A stretch of 25,047 nt of DNA, from the NCBI GenBank assembly GCA_047638815.1, contig JBLIMR010000042.1:1-25047 (forward strand), in the 5' to 3' direction. The notes under the pieces were generated by a model. The model was not told the origin of the DNA. It saw only the letters and a program-made list of their open reading frames with translations, and ran no database searches. The position numbers were made by a program, and so were the translations under genes. Of the stretch, positions 9,017-15,260 are shown piece by piece. This stretch comes from JAJRRH01 sp047638815. GTDB lineage: Bacteria; Bacteroidota; Bacteroidia; Flavobacteriales_D; JABDKJ01. Every line of letters begins with the position of its first letter. The stretch's first letter is position 1.

Positions 9017-9119
9017 GGCGGGGATTCGTTAAAACGAATGTAGTAACAAAAATCATGCAAGCTTTCATTATTGATTTGCACTATAGGGTTCTCGCAGGCA
9101 AAGAGAAACACCTACAAGC

Positions 9120-9152
9120 AAAGAAACCCTTGCTATAAGCAAGGGTTTCTTT
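9120..9152 (-). terminator. strong hairpin, likely terminator of the atp operon
   Basis: A perfect 15-bp inverted repeat (aaagaaacccttgct, loop ata, agcaagggtttcttt) lies 48 bp downstream of the atpG stop. On the minus strand the second arm ends in GGGTTTCTTTG, giving a partly interrupted U-rich tail; the symmetric arms also give one on the plus strand. It separates the ATP synthase operon from the histidine kinase gene. Confidence 0.8.
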
Positions 9153-9200
9153 AATAATGTTTTGAAAAGGAATTGTCTGTTAACCTAAAAGGTTAGATCA

Positions 9201-10073
9201 CTAATCATTCAACGCTTCAGCTCCACCAACGATCTCTAAGATTTCGTTTGTAATGGATGCTTGTCTTGCTTTGTTATAAGTCAATTTCAACGCATCTCTA
9301 AGTTCTCCAGCATTATCTGTCGCTTTATGCATCGCAGTCATCCTTGCGCCATGCTCTGATGCATGAGAATCAAGAATCGCTTTATAAAGATGGATTTTGA
9401 GAGACTTAGGAATCAAGTCCTGTACTATTTCTTCTTTACTAGGGTTAAAAATATACTCAACTGAAGATGTTTCATTCTCAACAGATTCTGCTGGCATTAT
9501 TGGCAACAATTGCTCTGTTTTTATAATCTGAGTAGCTGCGTTTTTAAAGCTATTGTAGCATATAACAACTTTGTCATAATCCCCAGCTAGATACGCGTCC
9601 ATTACCTTTTGAGCAATGTTGCCAACGTTAGTGAAGTTCAAGTCATCAAAAACACCTTTGGCATTAACACCAAATGCTTCAGTGACAGAAGAAGTTCCTT
9701 TCTTGAAGTGGTCATCCATTCTCTTTCCAACAGATAAAACACTTATCTCTTCTTTATTTGAAGTAGTGTATTCCTTATAAGCCTTTACAATGTTGTTGTT
9801 AAAGGCACCAGCCAACCCTCTGTTAGAAGCTATCGCAATAAACAAAGTTTTGTTTCCTTCTCTAACTTGAGCAAATGCATTCTCGGAAGTATCCAAGCTT
9901 GCGCTTACATTACTTAAAAGAGCTTGTAGCTTTACAGCATACGGTCTCATACGTGTGATCGCATCTGTAGCTCTTTTCAATTTAGCTGCAGAAACCATCT
10001 TCATGGCAGAGGTAATCTGCATGGTTGATCCAACGGATTGGATTCTAGTTCGTATTTCTTTTAAGTTTGCCAA
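9201..10073 (-). CDS. atpG: ATP synthase F1 subunit gamma
   Basis: 290 residues, normal for the gamma subunit, the central rotor shaft turning inside the alpha3-beta3 hexamer. The N-terminal helix ANLKEIRTRI...STMQITSAMKMVSAAKLKRA and the C-terminal helix ARQASITNEILEIVGGAEAL are the conserved coiled-coil ends; GNKTLFIAIASNRGLAGAFN is the conserved central segment. The start is TTG 10073, three bases after the atpA TAA (10079-10077) and in the same frame, so there is no possible upstream ATG. Translation is probably coupled to atpA. It is the last gene of the operon, followed by the hairpin at 9120-9152. Confidence 0.96.
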   Translation of the reverse strand: MANLKEIRTRIQSVGSTMQITSAMKMVSAAKLKRATDAITRMRPYAVKLQALLSNVSASLDTSENAFAQVREGNKTLFIAIASNRGLAGAFNNNIVKAYKEYTTSNKEEISVLSVGKRMDDHFKKGTSSVTEAFGVNAKGVFDDLNFTNVGNIAQKVMDAYLAGDYDKVVICYNSFKNAATQIIKTEQLLPIMPAESVENETSSVEYIFNPSKEEIVQDLIPKSLKIHLYKAILDSHASEHGARMTAMHKATDNAGELRDALKLTYNKARQASITNEILEIVGGAEALND

Positions 10074-10076
10074 TGT

Positions 10077-11654
10077 TTAAGCGAATTTTGCAGTTACACT
10101 TGCTATAACATCTGTCAAAGTACTAGTCACTTCATCCGTCAATTTACCTGATGCTAAAGTATCCAATATACCTTTATGACTGTTCTCCATTATCGTTAAA
10201 AACTCCTCTTCAACTTCCTTCACTTTATTGAGAGGAACATTCTTAAGAAGACCTTTAGTACCACAATATATGATCGCTACTTGTCTCTCTACAGACATCG
10301 GAGTGTTAAGGTTTTGTTTCAAGATCTCAACATTCTTTTGACCTTTATCGATCGTAGAAAGTGTTGCAGCATCAAGGTCAGAACCAAACTTAGCAAATGC
10401 CTCTAGTTCTCTATATTGTGCTTGATCAAGTTTCAACGTACCTGCAACTTTTTTCATTGATTTGATCTGTGCAGATCCACCAACTCTAGATACAGAGATA
10501 CCCACGTTAATTGCTGGTCTTACCCCTGATAGGAATAAATCAGACTCTAAGAATATCTGTCCATCGGTAATAGAAATTACGTTTGTTGGGATATAAGCAG
10601 ATACATCACCCGCTTGAGTTTCGATAATCGGTAATGCTGTCAATGACCCACCACCTTTTACTTTGTCTCTTAATACGTCTGGAAGATCGTTCATGCTCGC
10701 TGCAATATCATCAGAGTTGTTGATTTTTGCTGCCCTCTCTAGCAATCTAGAGTGCAAGTAAAATACATCACCTGGATATGCTTCCCTACCTGGAGGTCTT
10801 CTTAAAAGAAGTGATACCTCACGGTAAGCAACTGCTTGTTTTGATAAATCATCAAAAACAATCAAAGCTGGTCTTCCAGTATCTCTGAAATACTCACCAA
10901 TAGCAGCACCAGCAAATGGTGCATAGAATTGCATTGGTGCAGGATCAGAAGCGTTTGCAGCAACAACAGTTGTGTATGCCATTGCTCCGTTTTCTTCTAG
11001 TACTTTTACAATACCCGCAACAGTAGAAGCTTTTTGCCCAATAGCTACATATATGCAGTAAACAGGCTCTCCTTTGTCGAAAAATTCTTTTTGGTTAAGA
11101 ATGGTATCAATAGCAACAGTTGTTTTTCCTGTTTGTCTATCACCAATAATTAACTCTCTCTGACCTCTACCAATTGGAATCATTGCATCAATAGCTTTGA
11201 TACCCGTTTGAAGAGGCTCAGAAACTGGCTGACGATAAATAACACCTGGTGCTTTTCTCTCTAGTGGTAACTTGAACGTTTCTCCACTAATAGGTCCTTT
11301 ACCATCTATAGTTGTTCCTAAAGTATCTACAACTCTACCAACGATTCCTTCACCAACATTGATGGAAGCAATCTCGCCAGTACGTTTCACAGTATCACCT
11401 TCCTTGATACCTACAGAAGGTCCAAGAAGTACCGCACCTACGTTATCTTCTTCAAGGTTAAGAACGATACCTTTAAGTCCATTAGCAAACTCGATAAGTT
11501 CACCAGCCTGCACGTTTTCCATTCCATAGATACGCGCAGTACCATCACCTACACTCAACACTTGACCTACTTCTTCGATCTGTGCGTCCGTGTTTGTTCC
11601 GGCTAATTGTTCTTTTATAATTGCTGATACCTCAGCTGGTTTGATAGATGCCAT
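10077..11654 (-). CDS. atpA: ATP synthase F1 subunit alpha
   Basis: 525 residues. It has the N-terminal beta-barrel (about 25-95), then the nucleotide-binding domain with P-loop GDRQTGKT at 171-178 and the Walker B region ALIVFDDLSKQA. The conserved LLLRRPPGREAYPGDVFYLHSRLLERAAK and the arginine-finger motif SVSRVGGSAQ follow, then the C-terminal helical domain. Alpha subunits bind nucleotide non-catalytically and supply the arginine finger to the catalytic beta sites. The beta gene is not in this window. ATG 11654. Gap to atpH is 28 bp. Confidence 0.98.
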   Translation of the reverse strand: MASIKPAEVSAIIKEQLAGTNTDAQIEEVGQVLSVGDGTARIYGMENVQAGELIEFANGLKGIVLNLEEDNVGAVLLGPSVGIKEGDTVKRTGEIASINVGEGIVGRVVDTLGTTIDGKGPISGETFKLPLERKAPGVIYRQPVSEPLQTGIKAIDAMIPIGRGQRELIIGDRQTGKTTVAIDTILNQKEFFDKGEPVYCIYVAIGQKASTVAGIVKVLEENGAMAYTTVVAANASDPAPMQFYAPFAGAAIGEYFRDTGRPALIVFDDLSKQAVAYREVSLLLRRPPGREAYPGDVFYLHSRLLERAAKINNSDDIAASMNDLPDVLRDKVKGGGSLTALPIIETQAGDVSAYIPTNVISITDGQIFLESDLFLSGVRPAINVGISVSRVGGSAQIKSMKKVAGTLKLDQAQYRELEAFAKFGSDLDAATLSTIDKGQKNVEILKQNLNTPMSVERQVAIIYCGTKGLLKNVPLNKVKEVEEEFLTIMENSHKGILDTLASGKLTDEVTSTLTDVIASVTAKFA

Positions 11655-11682
11655 ATTTAATTAGGTCTTTTTATTTCGGAAA

Positions 11683-12237
11683 TTAATTCTCCGAGAAAAT
11701 ATTCTTACTTAATTCTTGTTGAAAATTCTTCAATCTTCTTTTAACACTTGCGTCAATTTGTTTGTCGCCAATTTTAACAATCATACCACCGATGATATCA
11801 GGATCAACACTTTCTTGAAGTGTTACTTCTTTATCACTCATTGATTTGATTACAGACATAGCTTTGATTCTCAATTCATCGTTAAGAGGCACAGCTGTAG
11901 TAATATTTGCAATCACTTTATTTTCCAACACCATTTGTTGAGCGATAAAGGAATTGGCAATATCCGCCAAATGCGATTCTCTTTTGTTCCGAATTGTAGT
12001 TTCCATCAAGTTGACAGTCACATTGGTCACTTTACCGTCAAAAACAGTTTGTAACACTTTGCCTTTTTGTTCTCCAGTCACAATAGGATTATCCAATAGC
12101 AATTTGAGCTCACGACTTTCCGCAATGGTCTCAGCCAATAAATGCATGTCCGCAGATATGGCTTCTATAGCATCATTCTCCTTTGCTAGTTGCAAAAGTG
12201 ATTTGGCGTATCGATTGGCTACTTTTGAATATCCCAT
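11683..12237 (-). CDS. atpH: ATP synthase F1 subunit delta
   Basis: 184 residues, the typical length of the delta (OSCP) stator subunit that joins the b-subunit stalk to the top of F1. The N-terminal helical domain begins SKVANRYAKSLLQLAKEN, the usual A-x-R-YA-x-AL pattern. The C-terminal part carries VDPDIIGGMIVKIGDKQIDASVKRRL, the conserved delta signature. ATG 12237 is 7 bp after the atpF stop, so the two are translated from one message. Nothing unusual. Confidence 0.95.
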   Translation of the reverse strand: MGYSKVANRYAKSLLQLAKENDAIEAISADMHLLAETIAESRELKLLLDNPIVTGEQKGKVLQTVFDGKVTNVTVNLMETTIRNKRESHLADIANSFIAQQMVLENKVIANITTAVPLNDELRIKAMSVIKSMSDKEVTLQESVDPDIIGGMIVKIGDKQIDASVKRRLKNFQQELSKNIFSEN

Positions 12238-12244
12238 GTATTCC

Positions 12245-12739
12245 TTAGTTTAATTTTAGATCACCCATTAGGCTATCCACCAACTCCATTTGTTCTGTAG
12301 CAGAGTCCAACTTTTTCTTAACTACTTTTTCAGCAATTTGTAAAGAAAATTCAGCAACTTGAGTTTTCAGCTCGCTCATCGCGGCTTTCTTCTCTTGCTC
12401 AATATCAGCCATCGCCTTCTTCACAATACCGTCCGCTTTTCCTTTAGCTTCAGTTTCTGCTTTTGCAACGATAGAGTTTTTCATCTCACGGGCCTCCTTT
12501 AGCAGTGCTTCTCTTTCCATTCTCGCTTCTTTCAAAAGATCCTCGTTACTAGCTTGTAGACGAGCCATTTCTTCTTTGGCCTCTTTTGCAGATTCCAAAG
12601 CTTCAGCGATAGACTTTTCTCTAGCGCTCAATCCGTCAAGAATTGGCTTCCAAGCCATTTTTTTCAAAAGAAACAGAACTATAAGAAAGGCGAGTGATGC
12701 CCAAAAAATAGTACCGATACTTACACTCATTAAATCCAT
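12245..12739 (-). CDS. atpF: ATP synthase F0 subunit b
   Basis: 164 residues. One N-terminal transmembrane helix (IGTIFWASLAFLIVLFLLKKMAW, about residues 8-30) is followed by a long, highly charged alanine/glutamate/lysine-rich helix (about 35-150) that forms the peripheral stalk. The motif LDGLSAREKSIAEALESAKEAKEEM is typical of b subunits. The ATG at 12739 is used here; Met4 (12730) could also start. The upstream gap to atpE holds an imperfect hairpin (12762-12783). Confidence 0.95.
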   Translation of the reverse strand: MDLMSVSIGTIFWASLAFLIVLFLLKKMAWKPILDGLSAREKSIAEALESAKEAKEEMARLQASNEDLLKEARMEREALLKEAREMKNSIVAKAETEAKGKADGIVKKAMADIEQEKKAAMSELKTQVAEFSLQIAEKVVKKKLDSATEQMELVDSLMGDLKLN

Positions 12740-12761
12740 GAGAAAGTGATTAAAAAGTTAC

Positions 12762-12783
12762 GTTCCGAGCAAATGCTCCGAAC
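12762..12783 (-). other. imperfect hairpin in the atpE-atpF intercistronic gap
   Basis: Arms gttccgagc (12762-12770) and gctccgaac (12775-12783), separated by aaat, pair with a single central mismatch. On the transcribed (minus) strand a run of seven T precedes the hairpin instead of following it, so it is not a normal intrinsic terminator. It may protect the 3' end of an atpE segment or limit downstream translation. Confidence 0.5.
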
Positions 12784-12792
12784 AAAAAAATA

Positions 12793-13047
12793 TTATCCTA
12801 GTACTACTAGCAAACACACAATGATACCGAAAAGAGCAACTCCCTCTACAAGAGCAGCAGCGATAATCATGTTGGTTCTTAAGTCACCAATTGCTTCTGG
12901 TTGTCTAGCCATCGCTTCTACAGCCGATCCACCAACTCTACCAACACCAATTCCAGCACCAATTGCAGCAAGACCTGCTCCAATACCTGCTAATCCAGCA
13001 TTTGATGATACTGCTTCTGCCGCTTGTAATAAAATACCTAATTCCAT
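12793..13047 (-). CDS. atpE: ATP synthase F0 subunit c
   Basis: 84 residues in two transmembrane helices joined by the polar loop ARQPEAIGDLR. Helix 1 carries the glycine-rich packing motif (GIGAGLAAIGAGIGVGRVGGSA). Helix 2 carries the ion-binding carboxylate E68 in AALVEGVALFGI. The glutamine and Ser/Thr ligands of sodium-binding c-rings are not seen around these positions, so a proton-driven rotor is likely (inference). The start is ATG 13047; the spacing from atpB is 38 bp. Confidence 0.97.
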   Translation of the reverse strand: MELGILLQAAEAVSSNAGLAGIGAGLAAIGAGIGVGRVGGSAVEAMARQPEAIGDLRTNMIIAAALVEGVALFGIIVCLLVVLG

Positions 13048-13085
13048 TTTGTTAAATTATTTGTTTGTTATTATTTATTCTCGTT

Positions 13086-14177
13086 TTAGTGATGTGCCTC
13101 TTGTGTTGCCTCTCCAAAATAGAGAGCCGTTAATAAGGTAAACACATAAGCTTGTATAAAAGCCACCAATAGTTCAATAAAGAACATAAATATCATAAAG
13201 GCTACGGAACCAACAGCAACTGCTATTCCACCGCCAAAGCTATTTTGACCAACCATTAATATCAAACCTACGAATGACAAAATAATGATGTGTCCTGCTG
13301 TAATGTTTGCTGTCAAACGAACCATAAGTACAGCTGGCTTAATGAAAATCGAAAGCACCTCGATAGGTACCAAAATAAGTTTTATTGGTAAAGGCACTCC
13401 CGGAGGCCATAAGATGTGACCCCAATAGTGTTTGTTTCCGTTAACAGTGGTAATGATAAATACCATTCCTGCTAGTACAAGTGTTATACTTAATGTTCCA
13501 GTTACATTGAATCCACCTAAGAAAGGTACTAGTCCCAACATGTTGGCAGTCCAGATAAAGAAAAATATCGTTAGAAGGAACGGTGTAAATCTTGCAGCGT
13601 GCTTTTTACCTACAGATGGAATTATCAATTCATCTCTTAAGAATATTACAAATGGCTCTACCACATTTTGAATACCCTTTGGTGCTTTTCCTTCTCTTTT
13701 GGCATAACCCTTCGCGGCCGTTGTAAAAATGAGAAGAACTAAAAACAATGCTATAAACATTCCTAGTAAAGACTTAGTAATGGAAAAGTCAATCACACTC
13801 GAGTGATGTGGATCTTCTCCCTGAACTCCTATGCCATGACTATTCATATAAGTAACACCTGAACTTGCCGTATATGGCTTGTTTACCTGATGGCCATGCT
13901 CAACATCATAAAGATTGTTTGACATGAAAAATTCAAGACCCGAATTTTTATTGTAAAGAATAACAGGTAATGGAAGATATACATCTCCCCAAATATGCAC
14001 TGAATGACCATCACTAACGTGATGCATAATCATTTCACTCATATTGAATGCTTTCTTCTCTCCATGACCTTCAGTATCACTAGCCTCCAGATTAAAGCTG
14101 CCAAAAACCAAAGCAACTAAAGTTACTAGGCTGATTAAAAATCTACTGTTCAGACGGTGAGATAAATTTTGTTTCAT
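13086..14177 (-). CDS. atpB: ATP synthase F0 subunit a, with signal-peptide-like, His-rich N-terminal extension
   Basis: 363 residues from ATG 14177, chosen because GAGGAG lies 7 bp upstream (14190-14185). A TTG five codons earlier overlaps that site and is less likely. Residues about 130-363 are the canonical a subunit with the essential arginine R287 in VRLTANITAGH and Q342 in FIQAYVFTLL. Subunit a forms the proton half-channels against the c-ring. The first 130 residues are extra compared with E. coli: a hydrophobic segment 12-29 with a plausible cleavage near LEAS, then an acidic/His-rich region with about ten histidines, ending in EDPHHSSVIDFSITK. Extensions of this kind are known in Bacteroidota AtpB; their role is not established. 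Confidence 0.95.
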   Translation of the reverse strand: MKQNLSHRLNSRFLISLVTLVALVFGSFNLEASDTEGHGEKKAFNMSEMIMHHVSDGHSVHIWGDVYLPLPVILYNKNSGLEFFMSNNLYDVEHGHQVNKPYTASSGVTYMNSHGIGVQGEDPHHSSVIDFSITKSLLGMFIALFLVLLIFTTAAKGYAKREGKAPKGIQNVVEPFVIFLRDELIIPSVGKKHAARFTPFLLTIFFFIWTANMLGLVPFLGGFNVTGTLSITLVLAGMVFIITTVNGNKHYWGHILWPPGVPLPIKLILVPIEVLSIFIKPAVLMVRLTANITAGHIIILSFVGLILMVGQNSFGGGIAVAVGSVAFMIFMFFIELLVAFIQAYVFTLLTALYFGEATQEAHH

Positions 14178-14232
14178 AGATACGCTCCTCAAAAAATCGA
14201 TGCAAAATTATACATTATTGTCTTAACAACAA

Positions 14233-14640
14233 CTATAAATTAGATTTTTTTGAAGGTGTATTTTGAGCCTTGAAATTTTTCTCTGATTTCTTAAGAAAAA
14301 CTATCATATGTATGTTGAAAATCAAGTAACAAGCGAACAAAGAAAGTGCTACTTGAAATTTGTTTTCTGGGTTCAAATAAAGATACGTTCCTATTATTGC
14401 AAGAAAGCTGAACATTTTCACCATAAATCCAATCATATAGCGATTAACATATAGTGCTGGACGCTCATTTAAGGCCCCAACAATCCATTCCCCAAACAAA
14501 TAGCTCATCGCTGCAAAGACCGTTATGGCTATATATGAGAAATTAGGCAAAGACAATTCAGAAAATTTGGGTGCAAAATATATGATGGCACAAAGTAGAA
14601 TCAGTGTGCTTATAATGCTTAATAAATGTCTACTAATCAT
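14233..14640 (-). CDS. AtpI-like four-helix membrane protein upstream of atpB
   Basis: 135 residues with about four hydrophobic segments: 7-25, 34-55, 66-87 and 95-114. A basic hydrophilic tail follows (KKSEKNFKAQNTPSKKSNL). Size, topology and position directly between atpZ and atpB match the poorly conserved AtpI proteins (ATP synthase protein I), which assist c-ring assembly or ion uptake in other bacteria. Sequence identity to AtpI is not obvious by eye, so the name rests largely on context. Its ATG (14640-14638) overlaps the end of atpZ, whose stop is TAG 14635-14633, indicating translational coupling. Confidence 0.7.
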   Translation of the reverse strand: MISRHLLSIISTLILLCAIIYFAPKFSELSLPNFSYIAITVFAAMSYLFGEWIVGALNERPALYVNRYMIGFMVKMFSFLAIIGTYLYLNPENKFQVALSLFACYLIFNIHMIVFLKKSEKNFKAQNTPSKKSNL

Positions 14641-14812
14641 TTTTAGAAACGTCTTTTATTATTTGCCTAAGGGCAATGGCAATAAAGGTAAGAGATAGGA
14701 CTATTGTCCATATGGGCGTTTGGTTATTTTGCTGATCGTCTAGAAATTGTCCTAGAAAAACTCCAAGGCCTATAGTAAGTGCCATTCTTATGGCTATACC
14801 GGTGAACTTCAA
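14633..14812 (-). CDS. atpZ: AtpZ/AtpI-family ATP synthase accessory protein (short, TTG start)
   Basis: 59 residues from TTG 14812. The sequence starts KFTGIAIRMALTIGLGVFLGQFLDD, then NQTPIWTIVLSLTFIAIALRQIIKDVSKND. The pattern of a short charged start, helix with GLGVFLG, LDD, a P-[IL]-[WF]-T turn and a second helix ending in a charged tail is the two-helix AtpZ/AtpI family found at the head of atp operons. No in-frame ATG precedes it; an in-frame TAA lies inside the end of the bactofilin gene and TTG 14812 is the best start. The stop overlaps the ATG of the next gene by a few bases. The proteins are thought to help F0 assembly or ion (Mg/Ca) uptake. Confidence 0.85.
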   Translation of the reverse strand: MKFTGIAIRMALTIGLGVFLGQFLDDQQNNQTPIWTIVLSLTFIAIALRQIIKDVSKND

Positions 14813-14820
14813 TTTTAGAG

Positions 14821-15255
14821 TTAAGCGGGTTGACCGATTGGCTGATTCTTAGCAGCCATCTTTTGCTCTACCTTCCTGTTAGATCCGCCTTTGTTGATGT
14901 TACAACTACAGGCAAGTTGTGCTCCCTCTTCCACTTTAAGCTTACTAAACTCAGCATCGCCATATATCTGGGCAGAACTTTTTAGAGATAAAATCTCTTC
15001 TACTTTCAAATTTCCTTTGAATATTCCTTCAATTTCAGCGCTTTTACATTTAACATCCCCATTTATGACTCCTTTGTCACCTATGATAAGACGACCTTCG
15101 ATGATTAAATTTCCTTCAACCTTTCCATCCACTCGAAAGTTTCCTGGAGATTTAACTTCACCTTGTATTTCAGTGCCAAATACAATGCTATTTACTCCTG
15201 TGGTGCTCATGGGCGAATCTGATCTTTTCACGTTATTTTTATTGTTAGAAAACAT
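14821..15255 (-). CDS. bactofilin (polymer-forming cytoskeletal protein)
   Basis: 144 residues. A disordered N-terminus (about 1-20) precedes the bactofilin core (about 22-120), a right-handed beta-helix built from short turns: GTEIQGEVKSPGNFRVDGKVEGNLIIEG, LIIGDKGVINGDVKCKSAEIEG, FKGNLKVEEILSLKSSAQIYGDAEFSKLKVEEGAQL. The C-terminus is short and basic. Bactofilins polymerise without nucleotide and scaffold cell-shape, stalk or motility proteins at the inner membrane. The ATG at 15255 is used; Met16 could also start. The gene sits 5 bp after porW and just before atpZ, in the same operon. A CSCN motif near the C-terminus (about residues 117-120) is a small oddity. Confidence 0.93.
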   Translation of the reverse strand: MFSNNKNNVKRSDSPMSTTGVNSIVFGTEIQGEVKSPGNFRVDGKVEGNLIIEGRLIIGDKGVINGDVKCKSAEIEGIFKGNLKVEEILSLKSSAQIYGDAEFSKLKVEEGAQLACSCNINKGGSNRKVEQKMAAKNQPIGQPA

Positions 15256-15260
15256 AGTTT

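Noticed and set aside
11272..11529. Antisense open frame inside atpA, and similar frames opposite atpH, atpB, bactofilin, porW and the flippase
   Set aside because: They are shadows of strongly conserved genes, with low-complexity Ser/Pro/Leu-rich translations and no start-site support.
12793..13047. Sodium-dependent c-ring
   Set aside because: The Gln and Ser/Thr sodium ligands near the ion-binding glutamate are not seen; a proton ring is more likely.
14178..14192. TTG 14192 as atpB start (adds MRSVS)
   Set aside because: It overlaps the GAGGAG site that is ideally spaced for ATG 14177.
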